Positions 1 to 6,879 of a stretch of DNA of 12,117 nucleotides are shown piece by piece. The notes beneath the pieces are model-generated. The model had not been told where the DNA came from and ran no database searches. It worked only from the letters and a program-made list of their open reading frames with translations. Every line of letters begins with the position of its first letter. The stretch's first letter is position 1. The translations under genes were made by a program, and so were the position numbers. Origin of the DNA: Cyanobacteria bacterium UBA11370 (lineage in GTDB: Bacteria > Cyanobacteriota > Cyanobacteriia > Cyanobacteriales > Coleofasciculaceae); NCBI GenBank assembly GCA_003486645.1, contig DNGI01000289.1:1-12117 (forward strand). Direction: 5' to 3'.

Positions 1-1
1 G

Positions 2-20
2 CCACATCTGCGGAATGTGG
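2..20. repeat. Short inverted repeat at left edge
   Basis: CCACAT (2-7) and ATGTGG (15-20) can pair as a 6-bp stem with a 7-nt loop. It lies before the accessory block and could be part of a mobile-element end or a terminator of a gene outside the window. The sequence inside the window does not decide between these. Confidence 0.3.
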
Positions 21-66
21 GTACTTACATAACTGCGTTCTCTTAGATAACCGCTAGTGGTACATC

Positions 67-84
67 AAAAAAATAATCATGATT
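67..84 (-). terminator. Weak terminator-like palindrome after HEPN gene
   Basis: Read on the minus strand, the 10-bp palindrome AATCATGATT (75-84) is followed by a run of seven T (67-73), about 30 nt past the stop of the HEPN gene. The palindrome has no spare loop bases and is AT-rich, so it would be a weak hairpin. It is the only terminator-like signal after this operon. Confidence 0.25.
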
Positions 85-115
85 GCACGTCTACTTGTTC
101 GCATCACACCATTTA

Positions 116-748
116 TTATGTATTTTTTAAGTAGAGTTTTTTATCTAGACAGTCAACGATTGATACTGCTAACTCGTGCATTACCTCTATAGCAGCATCT
201 TCATATTTTTTGTATTCCTTAAGGTCTTTAATTACCATCTTTTGACCATGAGCAATCTCATTCCTTCTACCAACTAAGGTTTTAAGTTCAGTTTTATATT
301 GTTCTACTAATGTAGAACTAAGACATACTTTCGTTGAATTGTCCTTAAATAACTGAGGATAGAGATTTGACTGAGTTTCTAGTTTGATCTGAAAATCTAA
401 ATTCTCTTCTAGCATTGTCCTAAAACCTGCCTGACCAAAACTCCAGAGACTTTCTGGAGATAAGTCGCCTTTCAAGGTCTTAAATTGCTTTTGAAGTGAC
501 AGCTTCGCTATCTCGTCTTTACAATCTTTTCTCTTGACACCTGCTTTTTGCAGTTCATCTAGATATAAATCCCACGCGAACTTACAAAATCCTTCATAAT
601 GGGCATAGAGCATTGCCCATAGGGCGCGAAGAAGCGCTGTATATCTATCAGAATCCTTGGATGCCAGAAGTGCTTGCTGTTTCAATATAACAAGTTCTGC
701 CTCTCTCCAATTTAGATCGTCTTCTAGTTCTTTCAACCAGTTACTCAT
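116..748 (-). CDS. HEPN-family RNase-like protein (MAE_28990/MAE_18760 type)
   Basis: A 210-residue protein that I recognise as the HEPN-like nuclease family named after Microcystis MAE_28990/MAE_18760. The N-terminus (WLKELEDDLNWREAEL, residues 4-19) and the helix around LYAHYEGFCKFAW (47-59) are typical of it. The HEPN signature RX4-6H is present as RRNEIAHG (161-168), with R162 and H167 as the predicted ribonuclease residues. No signal peptide or membrane segment is seen, so it should be cytosolic. Its ATG lies inside the last codons of the upstream DUF262 gene (8-bp overlap) and has no clear Shine-Dalgarno sequence, which suggests translational coupling. Known HEPN proteins in such pairs are RNA-cleaving effectors of defence or toxin-antitoxin systems. 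Here that role is inferred from motif and context. RNA target and trigger are unknown. Confidence 0.85.
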   Translation of the reverse strand: MSNWLKELEDDLNWREAELVILKQQALLASKDSDRYTALLRALWAMLYAHYEGFCKFAWDLYLDELQKAGVKRKDCKDEIAKLSLQKQFKTLKGDLSPESLWSFGQAGFRTMLEENLDFQIKLETQSNLYPQLFKDNSTKVCLSSTLVEQYKTELKTLVGRRNEIAHGQKMVIKDLKEYKKYEDAAIEVMHELAVSIVDCLDKKLYLKNT

Positions 749-1829
749 ATGTCAGTGCTAAAAGCGCATCTTGAATAACCTTAATTCTACCTTCTAACTT
801 ATCTCGTTTATTAGCCCCTGAACCAGTATTTTGTCTGAATTCGTCAGTTTGAAGTGTATCTATTATCCTTTGTTTAACGCGCTCCATTGAAACATCACGG
901 ATTTTATCTAGTACATTAATAGTCCCTACTGTAATAGCTTCATAATAAGCAGGAGCCAGACCTCCTTTAGGATCATTCCCTTTATATTTAACAAAGGAAC
1001 CTTCACCAAGAGTATTGCTTAAAAACTGAAATAGCTTGTTAAAATCATTGTCTTCTTTTTTATAATCAAAATCTATTTCATTGAGCAGTATTTTTTCCAT
1101 ATAATTATCCAGCCAATCTCTTACACTACCTTTAAATAATTCTCTAGCATTTTTGGTAGCTAAAAATCTTAAAACTAATTCCTCATCTCCTTTTTTATCT
1201 TTCTCTACTTGTGCCAATGTTTCTATACAATTTCTAAAGGCAGGATGAGAGGCTTTTTCTTGGATGAAGGAATAGAAACGAATACCATCATCACCTACCA
1301 TCCGAGCAGAACAGTTACGAATTTCTTGAGCTTCTAGAATTGCTCCACCTGTTTTTAAGCGCTTAAACAATACATATTTAATAGAATAGATACTTTTTCT
1401 TCTAACAATAACTGTGTTGATTGATGAGCGTTTTATCCAAAGCTTCAGCCTTAGAGGTAAGTCTTCAAAAAGATTCCCATTAAGCTCATGAACCAAATCA
1501 CATCCTTGAAGAACAAGAGGCTCTAAATTTAAAACCATAGGATTGATAAATTGGATAACTGAACTTATTCGTTGCAAACCATCAATTAACTCAAATACAC
1601 CATTCTCTCTTTCAATCACAAATATTTGAGGAATAGGCAACTCTAGAAGTATTGATTCTATGAGACGTGACTTTTGCTCATCAGACCAACGGAAAAGACG
1701 CTGATATTCTGGTTGAATTACAAGTTCTCCGGTTGAGTGTAAATTTACAATTTCTCCAAAAGTTAAATCAAGAGATTCAGTACGAACTTCACCAATCTTT
1801 CGATCTATAGCCTCTTCCAATGAATTCAT
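741..1829 (-). CDS. DUF262 (ParB/Srx-fold) protein, partner of HEPN gene
   Basis: A 362-residue protein with a full N-terminal DUF262 domain: QPEYQRLFRW (39-48), the helix SRLIESILLELPIPQIF (54-70), and the nucleotide-handling motif DGLQRISS (83-90, with D83, G84, Q86, R87). A second conserved block, FKRLKTGG (155-162) followed by QEIRNC (168-173), is also typical. DUF262 is the domain of GmrS-type subunits of type IV restriction enzymes and of several phage-defence proteins. No C-terminal DUF1524/HNH nuclease is visible, so the cutting activity may be supplied by the HEPN protein encoded next. The ATG has a good site AAGGAA eight bases upstream, so this is the first gene of the pair. The gene has low GC and no HIP1 site. 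Defence function is inferred. Confidence 0.9.
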   Translation of the reverse strand: MNSLEEAIDRKIGEVRTESLDLTFGEIVNLHSTGELVIQPEYQRLFRWSDEQKSRLIESILLELPIPQIFVIERENGVFELIDGLQRISSVIQFINPMVLNLEPLVLQGCDLVHELNGNLFEDLPLRLKLWIKRSSINTVIVRRKSIYSIKYVLFKRLKTGGAILEAQEIRNCSARMVGDDGIRFYSFIQEKASHPAFRNCIETLAQVEKDKKGDEELVLRFLATKNARELFKGSVRDWLDNYMEKILLNEIDFDYKKEDNDFNKLFQFLSNTLGEGSFVKYKGNDPKGGLAPAYYEAITVGTINVLDKIRDVSMERVKQRIIDTLQTDEFRQNTGSGANKRDKLEGRIKVIQDALLALTYE

Positions 1830-1837
1830 GAAACTTG

Positions 1838-1843
1838 TTCCTT
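1838..1843 (-). promoter_or_regulatory. Ribosome binding site of the DUF262 gene
   Basis: On the minus strand AAGGAA sits eight nucleotides before the ATG at 1829. It supports that start and contrasts with the following HEPN gene, which lacks such a site. Confidence 0.6.
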
Positions 1844-1898
1844 ACATCCCGTCTAAGTTAGCCAATTACTCTACTATTGTAAACCCTTCAAAGCGGCT

Positions 1899-2057
1899 CT
1901 AATGTGTTCTACCAGTCTCAGGTTTAACCGGAAGCACCTGTAAACAGGATACGACTTTATTAGCTGGCTCTAAAACACTACGATAGGCACTACTGGTAGC
2001 GTAACCGATACAGGCATCATAGTGACTGCCGTGGTGCTTCAAGTAGTAGCAACAATG
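1899..2057 (-). other. Open reading stretch beyond the broken transglycosylase, origin unknown
   Basis: One frame stays open for 52 codons after the premature stop of the transglycosylase fragment, in a different frame from it. The translation includes DACIGYATSSAYRSVLEP and ends with LPVKPETGRTH before a TAG at 1899-1901. It has no evident start of its own and resembles no family I can name. It could be the residue of the sequence that replaced the rest of the transglycosylase gene, or chance. Confidence 0.2.
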
Positions 2058-2518
2058 TCACCATTAAATTCTCTCTGTAGTTCGAGAATCGTTTGCGGGC
2101 CTTTTCCGTTTTTAATAGACAAACCATAAGCAGACAGGTTAATGCTCTTATTCCAAAGCAGCTTAAAACCACCAGAATCAAGAAATAGTGGAGAAGCAAA
2201 TTGCTTAAGGTTTACCTCCTCCATGTAACGCTGTTTAATGCCAAGCTTTCGCCACTTCTCTAGTTGATGAGGTCTATTGGGAATAAAGTCCAAAAAATGA
2301 AGCACTTGAGACATTAATGGTACTGGCTTTTCACGACGCAGCAAGCCATTAGACTTGTCTTCCTGGAGAATATACTTCCATAAACCTCCTCCCCTAGCTG
2401 TTGTACCAGTAACTAGGCATACCACTGGGAACAAACATGGTGTAGAAATTGTGGTTCGTATCTGTGAAAGATGTAACGTACCAATACGACCATGTTTAAA
2501 AGGTGTTGTTGAAAACAT
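2039..2518 (-). pseudogene. Truncated tRNA-guanine-transglycosylase-like gene (queuine/DpdA type), N-terminal part
   Basis: The 159 codons match the start of the TGT superfamily: GRIGTLHL (10-17) with the following segment that ends in PVVCLVTGTTARGG, then LFLDSGGFKLLW (about 112-123), which carries the DSGG substrate-pocket motif with its conserved Asp. The end, ELQREFNGDIVAT, is the usual strand before the family's LDYP-like segment, and a TGA follows at once. Family members run to roughly 370 residues or more. The distal part with the nucleophilic Asp and the zinc-binding Cys/His is absent and does not reappear downstream, where the next gene is DUF262. TGT enzymes exchange guanine for 7-deazaguanines in tRNA, and DpdA relatives do this in DNA. 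The spacing and FK variant of the motif look DpdA-like, but I cannot separate the subfamilies by eye. This is a probable dead remnant. Confidence 0.7.
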
Positions 2519-2671
2519 TTATTTATTGAGTTTAGCCACGATTACAGGTGACAAAGCGATGACGGTTTCACAAGCTTCTCTACTGGCAGGGGAGCAACAC
2601 TATAACACCCAGTAGGAGCATTTTCGTTACTATACTGAGCAAACACACGATCTTAGGAGAAGCAAAACTCA

Positions 2672-3157
2672 ATGAAGGAGGGCAGCAAGTACCAGCCAGT
2701 CCTCGAATTTCTGCGTGGCAACAATCAACCTGAAGTCCTACTTACCTTTGCCGAAATCGAGGCTCTAATGAATAACCCCTTGCCCGACTCAGCACGGAGT
2801 AAACGCGCATGGTGGAGCAATCGCACCAAAGGGGCACTCCAAGCCTCAGCCTGGATGGAAGCAGGATATCGTGTTGAGGATGTCGATCTCGATAGGCAAC
2901 GAGTGACATTTCGCAAACCTACTATTAAACCTAAAGTCCCGCAAGTCAGCAATACGGGAGTGTGGAACAGTGAACTAATTAAGGCGTTACGGCTTCATAT
3001 GGGTTTGACACAGGCAGAATTTGCCAAACAGCTAGGTGTACGTCAGCAAACAGTGAGCGAGTGGGAAAATGGAGTCTATGAACCGACTCGCTCAAAGTCA
3101 AAGCATCTGGACTTAGTTGCTCAGACGGTTGGATTTACATACGAGGAAAGGAGATAA
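2672..3157 (+). CDS. DUF7662 plus XRE helix-turn-helix regulator
   Basis: A 161-residue two-domain protein. Residues 5-82 fit the DUF7662 pattern: SKYQPVLEFL, then LTFAEIEALMNNPLPDSA, RAWWSN (45-50) and a final VDLDRQRVTFRKP strand. A linker rich in K and P (about 83-95) leads to a Cro/C1-type helix-turn-helix (about 101-155) with LTQAEFAKQLGVRQQTVSEW. It should bind DNA through the C-terminal domain. The role of DUF7662 is unknown. AGGAGA (2655-2660) lies 11 nt before the ATG and supports the start. It is divergent from the broken transglycosylase and upstream, on the same strand, of the Uma2 gene, from which an independent promoter separates it. It may control one of the neighbours or its own gene. 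No operator could be identified. Confidence 0.85.
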   Translation: MKEGSKYQPVLEFLRGNNQPEVLLTFAEIEALMNNPLPDSARSKRAWWSNRTKGALQASAWMEAGYRVEDVDLDRQRVTFRKPTIKPKVPQVSNTGVWNSELIKALRLHMGLTQAEFAKQLGVRQQTVSEWENGVYEPTRSKSKHLDLVAQTVGFTYEERR

Positions 3158-3173
3158 AAATTTAGAGCGTTTT

Positions 3174-3202
3174 TTGACATTTACACGGTAAGCGTTTATA
3201 TT
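3174..3202 (+). promoter_or_regulatory. Sigma70-type promoter before antitoxin scrap and Uma2 gene
   Basis: A perfect -35 TTGACA (3174-3179) and a -10 TATATT (3197-3202) are separated by the ideal 17 bp. Transcription would start near 3209 and run through the antitoxin-like scrap into the Uma2 gene. It is the best promoter match I found in the window. Confidence 0.6.
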
Positions 3203-3245
3203 GAGAAAGTATCATCTAGCTCTGGCAATAGTCAAGCATAAACAT

Positions 3246-3311
3246 ATGACCATGCTAAATATTTCGCTTCCTGAGACTATTCAAACGATATGCCTATGCC
3301 ACAATTGCTAA
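3246..3311 (+). pseudogene. N-terminal scrap of a ParD/CopG-like antitoxin
   Basis: The 21-codon reading MTMLNISLPETIQ followed by eight unrelated residues and TAA matches the first strand of ribbon-helix-helix antitoxins, whose N-termini commonly read like MxxLNISLP. The rest of the expected roughly 80 residues is gone. No ribosome binding site is visible. It lies about 35 nt after the predicted transcription start and just before the Uma2 gene. It could be a decayed antitoxin gene or, less likely, a leader peptide. Confidence 0.4.
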
Positions 3312-3335
3312 CAAGAACAGCCGGAGATGAACGCG

Positions 3336-3914
3336 ATGCCCCCATTACTCGATAAAACAATCGACCAACACATTGTTCATCATGGCACCTGGGAACAATT
3401 CAAGTTCATACAAAAGGGTTTTGAAGGTTCTCCTGGAGTGCGGCTATTTTACTATAATGGTGCGATTGAAATTCTCATGCCGGGACGCGAACATGAAATT
3501 TTTGCCAGTATCATCGGTTACTTCGTGACAACCTTTCTGACGGAAAAGGGCATTTTTTTTCAGCCAACTCGATCAATGACTCAGGAAAAACCAGGAGTTG
3601 TCTCCACCCAAGCAGATGAATCATACTGCATCGGGAGTGTAAAGCCGATTCCGGATTTGTCAATAGAAGTCGTCTTCACCAGTGGTGGAATTAGTAAGTT
3701 AGAACGCTACAAAGCTTTGGGTGTTCCAGAGGTTTGGTTTTGGGAAGATGGATTGCTCAAACTCTATCATCTTCGAGACAATGGCTATGAACCTATTGAT
3801 TGCAGCGAGTTACCCGGACTCAGTGAACTCAATCTTGATTTACTCAAACGCTGCATTTTGATGGCAGAGACTGACGCGGGAGAAGCAATTAGAACGTTCC
3901 GCCGAGAGATTTAG
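3336..3914 (+). CDS. Uma2 family endonuclease (DUF820, PD-(D/E)XK fold)
   Basis: Family features occur in order: residues GVRLFYYNGAIEILMPG (counted from the longer start, about 37-53), then HEIFASIIGYF, ADESYCIG (96-103), and the core PDLSIEVV (109-116) followed by SKLERYKALGVPEVWFW (123-139). The Asp and Glu of PDLSIE and the following Lys are the predicted metal and catalytic residues. Cyanobacteria carry many paralogues. The family has a restriction-endonuclease-like fold but mostly unknown substrates. Two starts are possible: ATG at 3327 and ATG at 3336. GGAG at 3323-3326 touches the first but lies nine bases before the second, so I choose 3336 (192 residues). It should be transcribed from the promoter at 3174. 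It converges on the CHAD gene with only 37 bp between stops. Confidence 0.85.
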   Translation: MPPLLDKTIDQHIVHHGTWEQFKFIQKGFEGSPGVRLFYYNGAIEILMPGREHEIFASIIGYFVTTFLTEKGIFFQPTRSMTQEKPGVVSTQADESYCIGSVKPIPDLSIEVVFTSGGISKLERYKALGVPEVWFWEDGLLKLYHLRDNGYEPIDCSELPGLSELNLDLLKRCILMAETDAGEAIRTFRREI

Positions 3915-3951
3915 CATCATACCAAGTTGCGTTCATAACCTCCTGATTCCA

Positions 3952-4932
3952 TTAACCCTCTGTCAAAATAGGTGTCAGGATCGTCTGATGGACGTTTTTT
4001 CTAGTTTGAGAATTTAGATATCGCTGCTGTAGAGAACGCCATTCTTGCCATGCTTCGTAGCGATCGCTACTCAATTGTGTAGACAGAGTTGGTAGTTCAA
4101 CGGCAATTTCTGTATTGAGAGTATCAGTGAGAAATTCTGCTAATACAAAACTATCTTGAATACGTCCTAAAATCTGCTGGATAGATTTGATATCTGTAAC
4201 ATAGTTTTGATAAGCAGAACTATAGAAGTCGGTAAATAGTTCCATTTGATAGCGTACTCCCTTAGCTTGCTTGCGAAGGCTGTGTAAAAGATCCCCTTGG
4301 TTGTTTAAAAGTTCTACTACTAGTTTTGAATCCAAATCGTTTTTTGCTTCTATCTCTCCAGCTTCAAGTTTTACGCCAACTAACCAAGCTGGATGAAGCA
4401 AAAGTTCACTGACTAAGGGTAGCAGTAAATCGGGTAAGACATCCTCAATTGAAAATTCAGCAAATGCTCCGTAATTGGGTTCCTCTAGCCACTTTTTGAA
4501 AGCTTGCTTGAGTTCGAGATAGCGTTCTTGTTTGAGGGTTTTATGAACTTTTTCTAATGAATCTTGACGGTCTTTTTCAAGGGTTGCTAAAACTTTTTTA
4601 AATGTTTTTTGTTCGGATTTGGGTAGTGTTGGTAAATACTGATTTTGCAGGGTATCTTGTAGAACATCTAAATCCCGTAGCTCCCCCAGTCTACGCGCAA
4701 TTTTGCCAATATTTTGATCACGAGCTGCTTTGGGAAGTGTGATCGCTGGCGCAAAACTAGTCACCGCTGTTCGCAAACGTCGCATTCCTACACGCATTTG
4801 ATGCAATGCTTCGGGATCTTTGTCGTTCAGAACGTCCGATTCGTGTTTAATTGTTTTCTGGAAATGTTTTTCAATTGCCAGATAAGCCCAATCGCCGAAA
4901 ACTTTTGGAGCTGACGTAGAAGTTAGTACCAT
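3952..4932 (-). CDS. CHAD domain protein
   Basis: A 326-residue, helix-rich protein consisting almost wholly of a CHAD domain. The first signature is EALHQMRVGMRRLRTAV (41-57), with H44, R47, R51, R52 and R54. LGELRDLDVL (82-91) follows. The second half repeats the pattern with LHSLRKQAKGVRYQMELF (216-233) and LGRIQDSFVL (255-264). CHAD domains are alpha-helical, basic, and bind inorganic polyphosphate, often at polyphosphate granules or beside polyphosphate and CYTH-type enzymes. No CYTH (triphosphatase) domain is fused here and none is encoded in the window. The ATG at 4932 has no clear ribosome binding site, and no strong promoter was found before it. Its 5' half contains no odd codon use. 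A HIP1 site (4060-4067) lies inside the gene, suggesting that it belongs to the resident genome. Confidence 0.9.
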   Translation of the reverse strand: MVLTSTSAPKVFGDWAYLAIEKHFQKTIKHESDVLNDKDPEALHQMRVGMRRLRTAVTSFAPAITLPKAARDQNIGKIARRLGELRDLDVLQDTLQNQYLPTLPKSEQKTFKKVLATLEKDRQDSLEKVHKTLKQERYLELKQAFKKWLEEPNYGAFAEFSIEDVLPDLLLPLVSELLLHPAWLVGVKLEAGEIEAKNDLDSKLVVELLNNQGDLLHSLRKQAKGVRYQMELFTDFYSSAYQNYVTDIKSIQQILGRIQDSFVLAEFLTDTLNTEIAVELPTLSTQLSSDRYEAWQEWRSLQQRYLNSQTRKNVHQTILTPILTEG

Positions 4933-5821
4933 TAGATTGTTATCGCTAGAAACCCCACTCTTGACAGCTTGGGGATAAAGTAGGGTAGGAATTACTGGTG
5001 CTTGTAGATAAAAATATACTAGTCCTATATGCTATATTCTACCATAGTAATGTAGTTAGAACTGTGATCTAGGCTACAGCAAGCAGAGGTTGAGTTGTTT
5101 CGGTCTTGAAAGACTAATCCTGTCGTGATTGCAAATCGACAATTACTAAATCAAGGCTAATTGTACCTTGCAGGATCTGAGGTGCAACCATTATCTTTAA
5201 AGCATAGGTTTTTTAGTTGCCTAACACTTGGGCGATCGCTCACGAACGACCCACCAACATCACCCCAATCACTGTATGATGCCGAGCCAAGACTTGGGAG
5301 CAGCAGTCGAGTCTACGAGATCGTTAAATACCAGAGACTTTTCCAGTTTGATGCCGAGACCTGGTTGGCATGAGAACCAGCATTCTGGGAAAGATTTTTT
5401 ATAGCGGTTGCCATTGGTGGTGATTTGGCTCAATCCAAGTCAGAACCGACTATTTTTTAGTAATTTCATTTAACCCAATACTAGGGGAGGTGAGATAAAC
5501 GGAGCCACCTGATCAGGATTTTCTCCGTTGAACTCCAAAGGATCAATGCAATAAATGGCGCTTCTATCAAGGATCGCTGTTACAATTGCAGACTTTAAAA
5601 ATGTTAGTTGCTGGGAAGCAGCTTGACTAAGACCAATACTATGAGCGTCCCTTTACGGGTATCTCATCTATTAACTTACACTGACTTACCAGTATTAGGA
5701 ATTCATCCCTAGGATGAGTTTTCTAGAAATGACTTAATGAACTGTGTCAGATGGAATTTCTTTTTACAACGTTAGGGAGAGCCTGTAGCTGAATAACAGC
5801 AAGGAAAATCAGGCAATTTTT
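4933..5821. other. Long intergenic stretch without a convincing gene
   Basis: About 890 bp between the CHAD start and the pentapeptide start, which diverge, so it must hold both promoters. I see a HIP1 site (5232-5239), a small hairpin TCATCC/GGATGA (5703-5717) followed by a few T, and two open stretches that look more like decay or chance than genes: plus strand 5161-5460 with one internal TGA (5371-5373), and minus strand 5470-5652. No tRNA or recognisable RNA gene was found. AGG at 5811-5813 lies eight bases before the pentapeptide ATG and may be its weak ribosome binding site. Confidence 0.6.
5470..5652 (-). other. Open frame of 60 codons without a start, possible gene remnant
   Basis: Between TAA at 5653-5655 and TAA at 5470-5472 the minus strand reads 60 sense codons with a protein-like composition, including SQAASQQLTFLKSAIVTAIL and DPLEFNGENPDQVAPF. 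There is no ATG, GTG or TTG start near its beginning. It could be the C-terminal end of a lost gene. I do not recognise the family. Confidence 0.2.
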
Positions 5822-6874
5822 ATGAAAGCAAGTGAATTTTCAAGTGAAGCCGAACTTTTAAGTCGGCATGAAACCGGAGAACGAAATTTTATTGGTGCCC
5901 AACTAATTGGAGCCGATTTAAGCGAAGCGAATCTGAATCGCATTAATTTAAGTGCGGCTCATCTCAAAGGAGCAATTTTAACCAAGGCTAAATTAATTGG
6001 CGCTCAACTTAAAGATGCAGACTTAAGGCTTGCACATCTCAAAAACGCTCAACTCATTGAAACCATCCTCTCACAAGCGGATCTGACAGGAGCAATTTTA
6101 ACTGACGCGGATTTGAGTGGAGCGATTCTTAGTGGAGCGACTCTATCTGAGGCAGATTTGAGAAATGCGATTTTAATTGGTACTAGTTTAATCGGTGCTA
6201 GAGTCAAAGGAGCCAAATTAACTAAGGCAAACTTGACAGGTGCAACCTTGAGCCGTGCTATTTTGAAGGGAACTGATTTAAGAAAGGCAACATTAAATCG
6301 AGCCATTCTAAGTGAAGCTGATTTGAAAGGAGCAAACTTAAGCGGTGCTAGTTTAATTCGAGCCTTTTTGCATCGAGTAGATTTACGAGACGCGAATTTA
6401 GAGAATGCTGACTTAAGTGAAGCTGACCTTAAAGGAGCGGATCTCAGTGGAGCTGACCTCAGTAATGCTAATCTAATTGGGGCAGATTTAACTCAGGCAA
6501 ATCTCAACGGAGCAGATCTCAGTGGGGCGAATTTGCAAGGCGCTAATCTCAGTCTAGCGAGTTTAACTGGATTAGTGCTAAAGAAAGCTAATTTACAAGG
6601 CGCTCAACTCAGTAAGGCGAACTTGTACAAAGCGAACTTATCGAAAGCGAATTTATCGGGTGCTAATCTGTTGGAAGCCAACTTGCAAGATGCAAACCTC
6701 AGTCATGCGAATTTGTTACGAGCAGGTTTACTCCTTTGTTATCTAACAAAAGCGAATCTCAGTGGAGCTAATCTAAATGAAGCTAACTTGATTGGAGCCA
6801 ACCTAACCGGAACGAATTTGAGTGATGCGTCGTTAGAAGGGACAATTATGCCCAACGGCATCATAAAACTCTAA
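5822..6874 (+). CDS. Pentapeptide-repeat protein with 64 unbroken repeats
   Basis: A 350-residue protein. After a 20-residue leader (ending LLSRHETGE, common at the start of cyanobacterial members) residues 21-340 form 64 consecutive five-residue repeats of the A(D/N)LXX type with no phase break, giving about 16 coils of a right-handed quadrilateral beta-helix. The central Leu position is almost always L, with F at 23 and V at 128. The first half is rich in AIL/AQL-type repeats, the second in ADL and ANL. A short tail MPNGIIKL caps it. No signal peptide, transmembrane segment or fused catalytic domain is present. Related proteins include DNA-gyrase-binding DNA mimics (MfpA, Qnr) and many cyanobacterial proteins of unknown role. 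I cannot assign a target. The stop codon is five bases before the 101-bp repeat array, so its mRNA 3' end lies in that array. Confidence 0.92.
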   Translation: MKASEFSSEAELLSRHETGERNFIGAQLIGADLSEANLNRINLSAAHLKGAILTKAKLIGAQLKDADLRLAHLKNAQLIETILSQADLTGAILTDADLSGAILSGATLSEADLRNAILIGTSLIGARVKGAKLTKANLTGATLSRAILKGTDLRKATLNRAILSEADLKGANLSGASLIRAFLHRVDLRDANLENADLSEADLKGADLSGADLSNANLIGADLTQANLNGADLSGANLQGANLSLASLTGLVLKKANLQGAQLSKANLYKANLSKANLSGANLLEANLQDANLSHANLLRAGLLLCYLTKANLSGANLNEANLIGANLTGTNLSDASLEGTIMPNGIIKL

Positions 6875-6879
6875 AACTT

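Noticed and set aside
1904..2000. Resemblance of the reading ending in KPETGRTH to the end motif of RluA pseudouridine synthases (ETGRTHQIR)
   Set aside because: The stop follows at once, the spacing to the upstream YRVLE-like segment is too long, and no catalytic domain precedes it.
2017..2199. Minus-strand ORF of 60 codons
   Set aside because: It is an alternative frame of the transglycosylase fragment and reads hydrophobic low-complexity sequence without motifs.
2355..2615. Plus-strand ORF of 86 codons
   Set aside because: It lies largely antisense to the transglycosylase fragment, which has clear family motifs. No ribosome binding site was seen.
5161..5373. Plus-strand ORF of 70 codons with a TTG start
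   Set aside because: No ribosome binding site or recognisable domain. Kept only as a possible decay product in the findings.
6049..6306. Minus-strand ORF of 85 codons inside the pentapeptide gene
   Set aside because: It is a shadow of the regular pentapeptide coding pattern on the other strand.
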